From Bin87 sp965204685 (GTDB lineage Bacteria; Chloroflexota; Dehalococcoidia; Lucifugimonadales; UBA3495), in assembly GCA_965204685.1 (NCBI GenBank), contig OZ242004.1, positions 3,596,001-3,660,000 of the forward strand: a stretch of DNA of 64,000 bases, written 5' to 3'. Numbering within the stretch: position 1 is the first letter of the stretch; each line of letters opens with the position of its first letter. A program made the translations under genes and the position numbers. The notes beneath the pieces are model-generated. The model was given only the letters and a program-made list of their open reading frames with translations. It did not search any database and was not told the origin of the DNA. Positions 41,278 to 50,600 of the stretch are shown here, piece after piece.

Positions 41278-41838
41278 TCAGGTGGGCGGCGCGAAGTAAA
41301 GCATCCCCACCTGGACGGCGAAAAATGCCAATACGGTGACGACGAGAGCCCACAGGCCGGCGGCGATATCGTCCAGCATGATCCCCCAACCGCCGTGAAG
41401 GTCTTCCAAGCGGCGGCAAGGCCAGGGCTTGAGGGTGTCAAAGGCGCGGAAGGCGAAAAAGCAGACCGCAACCCACCAGATGGGCCACCAGGGAGGAACG
41501 ACGATCAGGGGCAGGTGCCAGGTGGCCCAGGCGGTTTGGATCAGGGAAATCCACATGCCGACAAACTCGTCCCACACGGCGGAGCCAGGGTCCGGGTTGT
41601 CTGCGGTGGACATGCGGCCGGTGGCCCAGACGCCGACGACGGCACCGCCGATGATCATGACCGCCAGGGCGATCAACCTGGGAGCGACGGAGTGGGGCCA
41701 GGCCAGATCCAGCAGGACCATGAGGACGCAATAGATCCCAGCAGCCGCGGCGGCGCCGGCGGTACCCGGAGCCAACGGGGACAGGCCGCTCCCGAATCCG
41801 CTGCCGATGAACCAAGCCAGGCGGTCCGCCCAGGACAT
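41278..41838 (-). CDS. pgpA: Phosphatidylglycerophosphatase A
   Basis: PgpA dephosphorylates phosphatidylglycerophosphate to phosphatidylglycerol at the membrane. 186 residues from the ATG at 41838: GSGFGSGLSPLAPGTAGA, AVWDEFVGMWISL, FRAFDTLKPWPCRRLED and GGWGIMLDDIAAG are the PgpA motifs, with about four membrane segments. Longer in-frame versions would overlap the upstream metallopeptidase gene, whose stop is 10 bp away, so the two are probably cotranscribed. Confidence 0.92.
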   Translation of the reverse strand: MSWADRLAWFIGSGFGSGLSPLAPGTAGAAAAAGIYCVLMVLLDLAWPHSVAPRLIALAVMIIGGAVVGVWATGRMSTADNPDPGSAVWDEFVGMWISLIQTAWATWHLPLIVVPPWWPIWWVAVCFFAFRAFDTLKPWPCRRLEDLHGGWGIMLDDIAAGLWALVVTVLAFFAVQVGMLYFAPPT

Positions 41839-41848
41839 GTGGCGGAGG

Positions 41849-42223
41849 TCAGGCGTAGCCCAGCCGGTCCAGATCATGTTCGCTGAGGCCCAGGTAGTGG
41901 CCGATTTCGTGCAGCAGCGTGGTGCGCACTTCCCGAACCACATCCGCGTGGGTGTCGCAGATGTCCAGGATGGGCAGCCGATAGATGTAGATGCGGTCGG
42001 GCATCATTGGATCGGCAGCGTAACGGTCGATGAGGGGAACGCCGACGTAGAGGCCGAGGAGGGCATCGCCGTGAGAATGGTCGTGGGGATCGTCAGCGTC
42101 CGCGGCCTCTGGACCGGGGAAGTCCTCGACCAGGATGTCCAGGTTGTCCAGGGAATCGCGGACTGAGGCGGGCAGATCCCAATAGGCCTGCTGGACTAGA
42201 CCTTCAAACTCGTCAGGGCTCAT
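41849..42223 (-). CDS. Minimal zinc metallopeptidase (MMP-like, DUF1025)
   Basis: A 124-residue minimal zincin: FEGLVQQAYWDLPASVRDSL, a His/Asp-rich loop (DDPHDHSHGD), IYIYRLPILD and the zinc-binding LLHEIGHYLGLSEHDLDRLG, in which HExxHxxGxxE/H supplies the ligands. Standard length for the family. It lies between pgpA and nfo. The physiological substrate is unknown. Confidence 0.93.
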   Translation of the reverse strand: MSPDEFEGLVQQAYWDLPASVRDSLDNLDILVEDFPGPEAADADDPHDHSHGDALLGLYVGVPLIDRYAADPMMPDRIYIYRLPILDICDTHADVVREVRTTLLHEIGHYLGLSEHDLDRLGYA

Positions 42224-42238
42224 GGAATCAAAGTGGAG

Positions 42239-43099
42239 TCAGCCGGCGGACACGCGGGCACGGATTTCCTTGAGGATGTCGACGTTGGGCTTGTCGGGGC
42301 CGCGATTGTCCTTGTCGTAGCCGGGAACCTCCAGGAAAAAGGGCACGTCGGCAAAGGCGGGGTGGGACATTATGTTTTCGAAGCCCTGCTCTCCAATGAG
42401 GCCCTCGCCGATGTTATCGTGGCGGTCTACGCCAGAGCCGCAGGGGCGCTTGGAATCGTTAGCGTGTACGGCGCTCAAACGGTCGAGGCCGATGTCGCGG
42501 TCGAATTCGTCGATCATACCGGCGACGCCTTCGGGGTTGGTGAGATCGTAGCCGGCAGCGAAAGCGTGCTGGGTGTCCAGGCAGATACCGAGGCGGGGGC
42601 TGTCCACGGCGCGCATCACCTCGCCCAATTCGCTGAACTTGGCGCCGATGTGCTGACCCATGCCGGCCATGTTCTCCAGGCAGAGAAGCGGACCCTCGGG
42701 AGTCTGATCCAAGACCCGGTTGACGCTGTCGACGACCTGCTGGAAGACGCCCTCGTATCCGGCGCCGCCGTGACTGCCGGGATGGAAGATAACGCCGCCG
42801 GCGCCGATCTGGTCGGCCAAGTGCATGTACTGGACCAACGAGGTTACGGACTTATCGACGTTTTCGGGGTTGGAGTTGCCCAGGTTGATCAGGTAGATGG
42901 CATGCAGGAAGGGCGGCGCCAAGCCGGCATCGGCGTTCTTCTCACAGAAGGCGTCCGCCTGGGCGTCGGTCAGAGGTTTGAAACGCCAGGAACGAGTGGA
43001 GGAGCCGAAAATCTGCACGGCTTCGGCTCCGATATCAACGGCGCGGTCCACGGCGTTGCCGATGCCGCCGGCGGCGGAAACGTGAGCGCCAATAATCAT
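42239..43099 (-). CDS. nfo: Deoxyribonuclease IV (AP endonuclease family 2)
   Basis: A 286-residue Nfo TIM barrel. It has MIIGAHVSAAGGIGNAVDRA, AVQIFGSSTRSW, GVIFHPGSHGG, LLCLENMAGMG, LGICLDTQHAFAAGYD, VHANDSKRPCGSGVDRHDNIGEG (partly quoted) and a C-terminal FFLEVPG. These supply the three-zinc site His, Glu and Asp residues. The enzyme incises abasic sites in base-excision repair. The start at 43099 follows GAGG by eight bases; a longer GTG-started version is less likely. Confidence 0.94.
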   Translation of the reverse strand: MIIGAHVSAAGGIGNAVDRAVDIGAEAVQIFGSSTRSWRFKPLTDAQADAFCEKNADAGLAPPFLHAIYLINLGNSNPENVDKSVTSLVQYMHLADQIGAGGVIFHPGSHGGAGYEGVFQQVVDSVNRVLDQTPEGPLLCLENMAGMGQHIGAKFSELGEVMRAVDSPRLGICLDTQHAFAAGYDLTNPEGVAGMIDEFDRDIGLDRLSAVHANDSKRPCGSGVDRHDNIGEGLIGEQGFENIMSHPAFADVPFFLEVPGYDKDNRGPDKPNVDILKEIRARVSAG

Positions 43100-43182
43100 C
43101 CTGATCGCCTCGATACCAACCCGCCGGATCTCCGGCGGGGCGGGAGTTGACACAGTATCGCAGAAACGGGCCGTGGTTTACC

Positions 43183-44256
43183 ATGACGGCTATGACGCAT
43201 TTGTCCGTTCCTAAAACCATGTCCGCGCTGGCGATGGTGGAAGCCGGCAATCCGCCCACGCTGGCGATGGTGGAACGCGACGTTCCGACACCGAGGCCCG
43301 GCGAGGTTCTGCTGCGGGTGGATGCCTGCGGGTTCTGCCACCATGACTACCTGGTGATGACGGGAACGCTGCGGCGGGGCGTCGCGCCGGGCGTTGTGCT
43401 GGGGCACGAGATAGCGGGAAGGGTCGTCTCATTAGGATCGGGCGCCACGATGTTTCGAGAGGGAGAGCAGGTGGTAAGCCTGCTCACCGCTGCGTGCGGT
43501 ACCTGCCCGCGGTGTCTGGCCGGACGGGAACACCGATGCGTGAACGGGGCCGGTATCGGGCACGGTCGGGACGGCGGATTCGCGGAGTACGTGGCCCTTC
43601 CGGAGACCTCGTTAGTGGCCGTCCCCAACAGCATTCCACCGGAGCGGGCGGCACTGCTGGCGTGTCCGGCCGGAGTCGCGCTGTCGGGCATCGACACTGC
43701 TGAGGTCGTGGAAGGGGAAACGGTAGTGGTCACAGGAGCCGGGGGCGGGCTGGGCAGCCATGCGGTGCAACTGGCGGCGGCCAGAGGAGCGCAGGTCATC
43801 GCCGTGACATCGTCACCGGGCAAGGCGGCCGGGCTGGAACAACTGGGGGCGTCAGTGGTGGTTGAGGTTGGAGACGGACCGGGGCTGGCGGAGATCGTGC
43901 TGGCATTCACGGAGGACGAGGGCGCGGACGTGGTGATCGATACGGTGGGCCCTCCGCTGTGGCCCGATAGCCTGCGGTGCCTGGGGCAGTTTGGGCGCAT
44001 GGCGCTGCTCGGTGACGTGACCGGGGAGCCGGCGTCCGTGCGGATGGCCGAGGTAATTTTCCGCGATCTGCGACTGACGGGCGTGTCCGGGGTATCGCGG
44101 CAGACGCTGGAGCGGTGCGTCGAGATGGCGGCGGCCAGCGAATTGGAGCCGGTAGTCGCCGAGGTGCTGCCCCTTAACATAGAGAGCGCGGAGGAGGCAG
44201 TGCGGATGGTGCGGGAGCGGGGGCCGTTGGGTCGGGTGGTTTTGGTCCCCAATTAA
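43183..44256 (+). CDS. Zinc-dependent alcohol dehydrogenase (MDR superfamily)
   Basis: A 357-residue zinc MDR enzyme. It has DACGFCHHDYLVMTG (catalytic Cys/His), VVLGHEIAGRVVSLG (His-Glu), a complete structural zinc site ACGTCPRCLAGREHRC, the Rossmann loop VVTGAGGGLGSHAVQ and DVVIDTVGPP. Starts at 43183 or 43192; neither has a clear Shine-Dalgarno. Divergent from nfo across 83 bp. The likely substrate is a small or aromatic alcohol or acryloyl-type quinone, not determinable from sequence. Confidence 0.92.
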   Translation: MTAMTHLSVPKTMSALAMVEAGNPPTLAMVERDVPTPRPGEVLLRVDACGFCHHDYLVMTGTLRRGVAPGVVLGHEIAGRVVSLGSGATMFREGEQVVSLLTAACGTCPRCLAGREHRCVNGAGIGHGRDGGFAEYVALPETSLVAVPNSIPPERAALLACPAGVALSGIDTAEVVEGETVVVTGAGGGLGSHAVQLAAARGAQVIAVTSSPGKAAGLEQLGASVVVEVGDGPGLAEIVLAFTEDEGADVVIDTVGPPLWPDSLRCLGQFGRMALLGDVTGEPASVRMAEVIFRDLRLTGVSGVSRQTLERCVEMAAASELEPVVAEVLPLNIESAEEAVRMVRERGPLGRVVLVPN

Positions 44257-44529
44257 TCAGTTTCGCTAGTCGCGGAACCGCTCCGGCGTTTCCCCAGCTA
44301 ATGCGGCCGGGAACTCCTCGTCGGTTACACTGGACCGACGAACGGCACGGGCCAAGGTGCCTTACGGGATTTCACCCCGGTGCCGATGAACAATCATCAT
44401 CAAGTTCGGCCGGCGGTGACGAAGCTTATGATGTCGCCCTCGGTTATTTACACGGACAAATCCCATCCGAAAGTACGCTGAAAGCACGTCCGCCGTTTTG
44501 AGATTGTGAAAATAACTCGGCGCAGCTCT

Positions 44530-44876
44530 TTAGCCTGCCGTACCGGGAACCAGGTGGGCGGTGGTCGGCCAGGACGCCAGTTCCTCGTCAGTCATCGCCC
44601 TGGGTTCCACCAGGTGGGTCTCAACGACGATGACTACGCCTTCCTCTTGCACCTGCCGCAACGTAGCGGTTTTCTCGCGCTCTGCCACGGCGGCATCCAG
44701 AGGCTCGTCATCCTCAAGGCAGAAGTCAATCGCGTCGGCGGCCATGGCCAGAGCTTCCTCGCGAGATTCGCCGTCGGTGACGCAGCCGGCCAGTGACGGA
44801 CAATCGGCCACCCAATAGCCATTGGGCATATCGTCGTCCGGGGGTAATGGAGCAGTATGACCTCGTACTTTACCAT
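44530..44876 (-). pseudogene. HicB-like antitoxin, frameshifted at a C5/G5 tract, no HicA seen
   Basis: The ATG at 44876 opens MVKYEVILLHYP, the usual HicB N-terminus. The frame then breaks at the five-G run 44840-44844. Adding one base gives HYPPDDDMPNGYWVADCPSL, then AGCVTDGESREEALAMAADAI, as in intact HicB proteins. A shortened version starting at 44829 is open for 99 residues. No hicA-like gene lies within the following 270 bp. It is either a degraded orphan antitoxin or a single-base sequencing error. Confidence 0.65.
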
Positions 44877-44897
44877 GACAACCCTTGCTCCTTCGGC

Positions 44898-45854
44898 CTA
44901 CGCTGTCGCTTGCCGTCGTCCCAAGGTAAATACGCGACCGAACTCGCGGCGCTCCCAGATGACGAGGAACTGGGCCGCGATGAAGATGGAGCTGTAGGTT
45001 CCGACCACCACGCCGATGGCCACCACCAGCAGCAGTTCGCGGATCGATTCGCCGCCGATGAGCAGCATGGACAGCAGGACCATCAACGTGGTGAAGCTGG
45101 TGTTCACGGATCGGCCCACGCTCTCGATGATGCTGAGGTTCACGGTGTCTTCAAGGCTGCGGTCGGGCACCCGGATGGTGTTCTCGCGGATGCGGTCGAA
45201 CACCACGATGGTGTCGTTGACCGAGTAGCCGGCCACGGTGAGGATGCCCACAATGAACATGGCATTGACTTCCATGCCCAGAACGCGGCCGAGGATAGAG
45301 AAGACGCCGAGGACGATCACGGTGTCGTGAACGAGGGTGACGACCGCGGCCACCCCGTAGCGATAGGCCCGGGGAACCCGGCGGAAGGCGTACCAGATGT
45401 AGATCAGGATAAAGACGGACGCGACCAACAAAGCCAGGAAGGTGTTGCGCACGGTCTCCTGGGCGATGATGGGCGATACGGTGTTGACGCCGGAGGCATC
45501 GATAGCCCCGATCTGCTCTTCCAGAGCGTCCTCAATGCGCTGGCGCTCAGACAACTCGTTGCCGGACGCCTCTTCAAGCACCCGGGTACGGATCAGGACA
45601 GAGTTTTCACCTACGGACTGGACCAGGGCCCGGGGATGCCCGACGGTGGCCAGCACCTGCCGGACGGCGTTGGTGGGCACCGGGTCCACAAAGGCGACGG
45701 TCAGGGCGGAACCGCTGGAGAAGTCGATGCCGGGCTTGAGGCCAGAGCCGCCGGACATCCAGCCCGGCGGGGCAATCATGGACAGCAGGCCGGGTATGAT
45801 CACCAGGGCCGAGATGACGAAGTACCAGCCGCGCTTGCCGACGATATTGAACAT
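44898..45854 (-). CDS. secF: Protein translocase subunit SecF
   Basis: A 318-residue SecF with six membrane segments. The first follows MFNIVGKRGWYFVISALVII. The periplasmic P1 region has GIDFSSGSALTVAF and RTRVLEEASGNELSERQRIE, and the C-terminal RND-type bundle has VTLVHDTVIVLGVF and TVAGYSVNDTIVVFDRIREN. With SecD it uses the proton gradient to help complete protein export through SecYEG. Starts 3 bp after secD. Confidence 0.96.
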   Translation of the reverse strand: MFNIVGKRGWYFVISALVIIPGLLSMIAPPGWMSGGSGLKPGIDFSSGSALTVAFVDPVPTNAVRQVLATVGHPRALVQSVGENSVLIRTRVLEEASGNELSERQRIEDALEEQIGAIDASGVNTVSPIIAQETVRNTFLALLVASVFILIYIWYAFRRVPRAYRYGVAAVVTLVHDTVIVLGVFSILGRVLGMEVNAMFIVGILTVAGYSVNDTIVVFDRIRENTIRVPDRSLEDTVNLSIIESVGRSVNTSFTTLMVLLSMLLIGGESIRELLLVVAIGVVVGTYSSIFIAAQFLVIWERREFGRVFTLGRRQATA

Positions 45855-45857
45855 TCG

Positions 45858-47699
45858 TTACTGGCCCCCCTGGGCCGATTGAGGACGCTGCCCGGTGGAC
45901 CGGGGCTGGATCTTTTCGGGGGTGAACAGGTTAGCGGCACGGCCCAGACCGGTAGACTGCAGGGCCTGGAGCAAGTTGCGGCTGACCAGGACCGCGGTGA
46001 ACATGCTGACGAGGACGCCCACGAGCAGGGTCAGGGCGAAACCGTTAACCAGGCCACCGCCCAGGCGGTTGCCGAACCAAAGGAGCACGACGCAGGTGAT
46101 CAGCGTGCTGACATTGCCGTCACGAATGGCGGGCCAGGCGCGGTTGAACCCCACGTCCATTGCCGAACCCAACGAGCGGCCCAGCCGGATCTCCTCCTTA
46201 ATGCGCTCGAAGATCAGGATGTTGGCGTCGACCGCGAGACCTATGGACAAGATGAAGCCGCCGATGTGGGGCAAGGTGAGGGTGATGGGCACCAACTTGA
46301 AGATCGCCAGGGTCACGATGGCGTAGCAGACCAGAGCGGCGGCAGCGACCACGCCGGCGGCGCGGTAATAAGCAACGACGAATACCAGCACCAGGCCCAG
46401 GCCGACCAGACCGGCCTGGAGGCTGCGTTCCAGGGACTCCTTGCCGAGTATCGAGTCGACGCCGGATTCCTGGATGAGGCTCAAGGGCACCGGGAGACTG
46501 CCGGATTTAAGCTGGATCGCCAGCGTGCGGGCGGTTTCGCGGTTGAAGCCGCCGGAGATCTGGCTGCGACCATCGCGGATATGGGCACGGGCGACGGGGG
46601 CAATCAGCTCGCGGCCGTCGAGGAACACGGCGATGACCTCATCGGTCTGGGGGTTGGTCTGGATGTTGATTTCACCGGTCATCTGGCTGAACAATTCGGC
46701 GCCACGATCATCATCGAACTGGATGTTGACCACCCACGCGCCAGTTGCCTGGTCGGTGCCAACGTAGGCGTCATCCAGATCGTCACCGGAGAGGCCGACA
46801 CTGCTGTCGGTGTACGGGGGCAGGCAGCGTCGGAATTCGTCTGCGGCCAGTGGTCCCGCACATTTGCGGCGCAGGAACTCCAGCTGGGCGGTCTCGCCGA
46901 TGAGCCGCTTGGCATCATCGATGCTGCTCGTCACCTGGTAGTCGCGGATTGTGCCGACCTCGGATTCCAGGATGGTGCGGAGAGCCTGGCGCTGGGATGC
47001 GTCGAGGGTGGCCGCGGTGGTGATGCGGAAGCGATTTTCGCCCCGACTCTCCACGTCGTTACCGTAGTCCTGCTCGGCGATAACGCTGCCCAGCTTCGCC
47101 ACGTCGGCATTCTCGGTGAACTGGACCGAAATAACGGAGCCGGTGGCGCCGGGAAGCTGGACGATGATGCGGTCGTCGCCGAAGCGCTGGACGATCGGCT
47201 CTTCGGTTCCGTAGAGGTTGACGCGATTGCTGATGATGCTGAGCACGCCATCCATTTGCTCGTTGGTGGGAGGCGGGGTGTCGTCGGTGATGAAATCGAC
47301 GGGTTCGGCGATGGCGTCGGTCAGCGCCTGGCGCACTGCTTCGCGGCGTTCGGGGCCGAGGAATTCACCGGAGATCCGGTAGGTCTGGGCGGTGTCCAGC
47401 TGAGCCACATCGCCCTGATAGCCTATGGGCGCGAGCGCCTCTTCGACGGCAGCGGGGTCGGCTTCGGCGTCCTCGGGGAAGGTGACGGTCAGGACGGTTC
47501 CGGTGTCGGCCTGGTAAACCAGGTGCGCGCCGCCCTGCAAGTCCAGGCCCAGCTTGAGGCCCAATGGGCCGGTGGAGGCGCGATCAAGACGAGGGACTCC
47601 GGGTATGCTGATGTGGATTTCCGGGAAAGCGAGGGAGACGGCCGAAACAGCCAACACCGCCAAGATGAAAATCGTTAACAGAACGGTGCGTCGTCGCAT
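45858..47699 (-). CDS. secD: Protein translocase subunit SecD
   Basis: A 613-residue SecD. It has a membrane anchor at residues 6-26, LGLKLGLDLQGGAHLVYQAD (D1-type motif), a large periplasmic domain with NRVNLYGTEEPIVQRFGDDR and IIVQLPGATGS, then five C-terminal membrane segments with PHIGGFILSIGLAVDANILIFERIKEE (partly quoted). The ATG is at 47699. Forms an operon with secF, and possibly with def, cca and the coiled-coil gene upstream, all spaced by 1-52 bp. Confidence 0.96.
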   Translation of the reverse strand: MRRRTVLLTIFILAVLAVSAVSLAFPEIHISIPGVPRLDRASTGPLGLKLGLDLQGGAHLVYQADTGTVLTVTFPEDAEADPAAVEEALAPIGYQGDVAQLDTAQTYRISGEFLGPERREAVRQALTDAIAEPVDFITDDTPPPTNEQMDGVLSIISNRVNLYGTEEPIVQRFGDDRIIVQLPGATGSVISVQFTENADVAKLGSVIAEQDYGNDVESRGENRFRITTAATLDASQRQALRTILESEVGTIRDYQVTSSIDDAKRLIGETAQLEFLRRKCAGPLAADEFRRCLPPYTDSSVGLSGDDLDDAYVGTDQATGAWVVNIQFDDDRGAELFSQMTGEINIQTNPQTDEVIAVFLDGRELIAPVARAHIRDGRSQISGGFNRETARTLAIQLKSGSLPVPLSLIQESGVDSILGKESLERSLQAGLVGLGLVLVFVVAYYRAAGVVAAAALVCYAIVTLAIFKLVPITLTLPHIGGFILSIGLAVDANILIFERIKEEIRLGRSLGSAMDVGFNRAWPAIRDGNVSTLITCVVLLWFGNRLGGGLVNGFALTLLVGVLVSMFTAVLVSRNLLQALQSTGLGRAANLFTPEKIQPRSTGQRPQSAQGGQ

Positions 47700-47751
47700 G
47701 GGTTGTTATCAATACCTCGGTATCAATTATCGAGTTCACGGGTTGGGAATT

Positions 47752-48192
47752 TTAGTCCGCCGCCACTTGCTCGGGGGTGAGGACCACTTCGCCGCTGGCA
47801 TCATCGTGCCGGTGGCGCATCACCAGATCCACCCGTTCGTGCAGAGCTTGCAGCATCCCCCTGATTTCGCCCGTCTCCCGGGCTACGTTTTCACGCAGTG
47901 AGGCCACACTTTGCTCGAGGTTTTCGATCCGGCGCTCAATACTTTCGATCCGGCTTTCAACGCTATTAATCCGGTTGGTGAGGTTGGTGTTGACCTCTTC
48001 GATGCGTTGGTTGGTTTCGGTGATGCGCTGGTTGGTTTCGTCCAGTCGGGTGTGGATGCCCCTGAATTCGCCACGCAGTTCGCCGATGTCTCGCGTGTTG
48101 CGGAACAACATGGCCAGCATGGCGACGAGCACCAGGCTGATAAAAGCCCAAAAGCCGTAAATGATGTACGGGTCAACGGGTGATGCGCCCAT
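47752..48192 (-). CDS. Membrane-anchored coiled-coil protein
   Basis: A 146-residue protein with one N-terminal membrane helix (YGFWAFISLVLVAMLAMLF). A long coiled coil follows, built from imperfect 7-residue units: TNQRITE, TNQRIEE, VNTNLTN, RINSVES, RIESIER, RIENLEQ. It ends in a His/Asp-rich tail. It is 52 bp before secD and 38 bp after cca on the same strand. Possibly a structural or scaffold protein; function unknown. Confidence 0.72.
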   Translation of the reverse strand: MGASPVDPYIIYGFWAFISLVLVAMLAMLFRNTRDIGELRGEFRGIHTRLDETNQRITETNQRIEEVNTNLTNRINSVESRIESIERRIENLEQSVASLRENVARETGEIRGMLQALHERVDLVMRHRHDDASGEVVLTPEQVAAD

Positions 48193-48230
48193 GTCAGCAC
48201 TCTTTCCTGTGTCCAGCGATGCCGCGTGGG

Positions 48231-49703
48231 TTACCGCGGTTCCTGATCGTCCAGCAGTTGCGCCGCCAGAGCAAAAGCGTCATCGCGGCTGGTGATCTCG
48301 CCGACCGCTTCGGCCTCGCGCAAGCGCGCCAACAGGGACCCGATACGGGGTCCGGGCGGGAGGTCTAGAGCGTCCATCAGGTCGTGGCCATTGATCAGGG
48401 GTGGGTTGTCGTTACGATTTCCGGGTTGTTCGGCCCCGGATTCGAGAACGGCAGCAACCATTCTAGCATAGTTGGCCCAGCGTTCCGGGGACAGGTCGGG
48501 GCCGCGGGCGGCCAGCACGTCGGCCATTGCCAGGTAGAGCGTATCCACCGCGGCATCTCCGACGTCGCGGTAGAACCTGAAGATCGCGCGAGGGGAGGGC
48601 ATCCTGGACTCGTGGCGGAGCTGGCTGGGGCGCAGGTGATGCAGCACCATTTCGGCAACCAGATCCGTGATCCGGCGGGACATCCGAAGAGATGCCAGCC
48701 GATGCCGCACAATCTCCGCCCCCTCCTCGCTGTGGCCGAGGAAGCGGACCCGTCCGTCGGCGTCGGTGGCGCGAGTCTGGGGCTTGGCGATATCGTGCAA
48801 CAGGGCCGCGAGCTTGAGGACAGTGCGGCGAGTGTGACCGTCGCCGACGATTTCGCCGAAGTAAGCGGCCTCTTTTTCAGTCCACGGGGCCATAGTGTAG
48901 ATGGCGTTGTTGCGGTGGCCGGCGGTTACTTCCTCGGCGTACTCCACGCAGTGGAGCAGGTGGCCCCACACGTCCCAGTAGTGATGCGACCGGGGCTGCT
49001 GGCAATGCTTGGTAGCCTCCAGCTCGGGGATCACGCGGCAGAGGAGGTCGAGGCGATCCAGGACCTCGAGTTGGGGCCGAGCGCCGGCGGCGGCGAGGAT
49101 GGTCATGAACTCATCGCGGACGCGCTCCGGGGACACGCGGTGCAGGAGTTGAGCGTCGCGGCGAATCAGGCGGGCGGTGTCCGGCTCCATGCGGAGGCCC
49201 ACCTGCTGGGCGAGGCGAACGGCGCGGAGCATTCGGCCGGGATCGGCCGCAAACACGCCGTCGCTGCCGGCGCGCAGGACGCGACGGGCGAGATCGACCT
49301 TGCCGTTGAGGGGATCTATGATGGCATCGAAACGCTCGTCGGAATCCCAACGGTCGATAGGGATGCCCATGGCGTCTACCGTGAAATCACGGGACCGGAG
49401 ATCGTCCTCGATGGACCCGTCATGACCGGAGATGTCGATCAGGAAGGGACGCCCATTTTCGGCAAGGCCGGGCAGCGCGACGCGGACGATATTCCATTCG
49501 GGCAGGGGGACGGCGGTTGCGCCGAGATGATCGGCGACGGCCCGGCCCACCGGCTGGGCATCACCGGAGACAGCGATGTCGATGTCCTGTACTTCGCGGC
49601 CCAGCAGGGCGTCGCGGACGACGCCGCCCACCAGCCAGGCCGGCGCGTTGATCCGGGCATCGAAGAACCCGGCCAGCCGGGTAATCAGGCTGGCGGAGTC
49701 CAT
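48231..49703 (-). CDS. cca: CCA tRNA nucleotidyltransferase / poly(A) polymerase family with HD domain
   Basis: A 490-residue class II nucleotidyltransferase: WLVGGVVRDALLGREVQDIDIAVSGD (partly quoted) with the DxD metal site, DLRSRDFTVDAMGIP, DPGRMLRAVRLAQQ (neck domain), then an HD domain with LKLAALLHDIAKPQT and HSEEGAEIVRHRLASLRMS. It ends in a helical tail. Probably adds or repairs the tRNA 3' CCA; the family also contains poly(A) polymerases. Starts one base after def. Confidence 0.92.
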   Translation of the reverse strand: MDSASLITRLAGFFDARINAPAWLVGGVVRDALLGREVQDIDIAVSGDAQPVGRAVADHLGATAVPLPEWNIVRVALPGLAENGRPFLIDISGHDGSIEDDLRSRDFTVDAMGIPIDRWDSDERFDAIIDPLNGKVDLARRVLRAGSDGVFAADPGRMLRAVRLAQQVGLRMEPDTARLIRRDAQLLHRVSPERVRDEFMTILAAAGARPQLEVLDRLDLLCRVIPELEATKHCQQPRSHHYWDVWGHLLHCVEYAEEVTAGHRNNAIYTMAPWTEKEAAYFGEIVGDGHTRRTVLKLAALLHDIAKPQTRATDADGRVRFLGHSEEGAEIVRHRLASLRMSRRITDLVAEMVLHHLRPSQLRHESRMPSPRAIFRFYRDVGDAAVDTLYLAMADVLAARGPDLSPERWANYARMVAAVLESGAEQPGNRNDNPPLINGHDLMDALDLPPGPRIGSLLARLREAEAVGEITSRDDAFALAAQLLDDQEPR

Positions 49704-49704
49704 G

Positions 49705-50340
49705 CTAGTCGGCGGCGGTAGCGTCGTCGGTCTGGCGGGTGGCGGGCCGGCCGTTGCTGGGGTCGAACTGGGGAACGACGTTGCGACGGTTCATGCGCTG
49801 GGCGGCGGCCTCCAGTTCGGCGGCGTCGGGCTCGCCAGTGGGGAGGTACTCGACGTCGCCATCTTCGTTGACGTGGATGCGGAAGAACTGGTCGTGGGCG
49901 ATGAGGTGGTCGAGGTAGAGGATGCCATTGAGGTGGTCGGTCTCGTGCTCGATGGCCTGGGCCAGCATACACTCGGCCCGGAGGCGCTGCTGCTTGCCGG
50001 TAAGGTCCTGGTAGCGCACCCGGATACGCTCGGCACGGTTAACCATGCCGCGGTAGCCGGGCAGGCTGAGACAACCTTCCTCGACCTCGCGGAGACCCTC
50101 CCGACGCATGATCTCGGGGTTGACCAGGACCAGGGCTTCCTCCCAATCCTCCATTTTGACGACGAACATGCGCTGCAGCACGCCGACCTGGTTGGCGGCC
50201 AGACCCACGCCGTGGTAGGCGTTCATGGTCTCCGCCATGTCGGCGGCGAGTTGCGCCAGCTTGGCGTCGAACTGCGTGACCTTGCGGGCCCGCTGACGCA
50301 GGATGGGATCGGGAAATACACGCATCTGGAGCACGGCCAC
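49705..50340 (-). CDS. def: Peptide deformylase
   Basis: Removes the formyl group from nascent N-termini. All three motifs are present: YHGVGLAANQVG (motif 1), EEGCLSLPGYRG (motif 2, Cys metal ligand) and QAIEHETDHLNGILYLD (motif 3, two His ligands and catalytic Glu). At 211 residues it is longer than usual because of a C-terminal extension after RIHVNEDGDVEYL. The start is GTG at 50340, preceded by AGGGG; an internal ATG at 50325 is an alternative. Confidence 0.94.
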   Translation of the reverse strand: MAVLQMRVFPDPILRQRARKVTQFDAKLAQLAADMAETMNAYHGVGLAANQVGVLQRMFVVKMEDWEEALVLVNPEIMRREGLREVEEGCLSLPGYRGMVNRAERIRVRYQDLTGKQQRLRAECMLAQAIEHETDHLNGILYLDHLIAHDQFFRIHVNEDGDVEYLPTGEPDAAELEAAAQRMNRRNVVPQFDPSNGRPATRQTDDATAAD

Positions 50341-50600
50341 GGTAGCACCCCTGGGTTAGAAGAATATTGTCGCGGTTGGTATTGCGAAATTCGTAATCTT
50401 GCAGACGATTATATTCCGGTGGTTTTGGGGGTGTAAAGGGAACGAAACGCGGCGACGTAGGCCCAGGGACAGGGTAATTGACATGGATGCACAGGATGGA
50501 CGGGATTTTTATGATGTCGGTAGGGATTTTTGGGAGCGAGGCGAGCGCCGGGCGTGCCAAGCAGCTTGGCTATCTATATTTTGACCTCATAGGAGGGAGA
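50341..50600. other. Intergenic spacer with one type A repeat
   Basis: 260 bp with no gene. It holds the def leader and one type A repeat at 50477-50510. Confidence 0.6.
50477..50510 (+). repeat. Type A interspersed repeat, copy 10
   Basis: ATTGACATGGATGCACAGGA then TGGACGGGATTTTT, in the interval upstream of def and downstream of the zinc-ribbon gene. Confidence 0.85.

Noticed and set aside
44257..44529. A hicA toxin gene after the HicB-like gene
   Set aside because: Neither strand shows a HicA-like frame in this 270-bp interval.
44793..47678. A 961-codon open frame on the plus strand
   Set aside because: It is the antisense of secD-secF. Its translation is Gly/Asp/Ala/Val low-complexity, without any family motif, an effect of GC-rich codon use.
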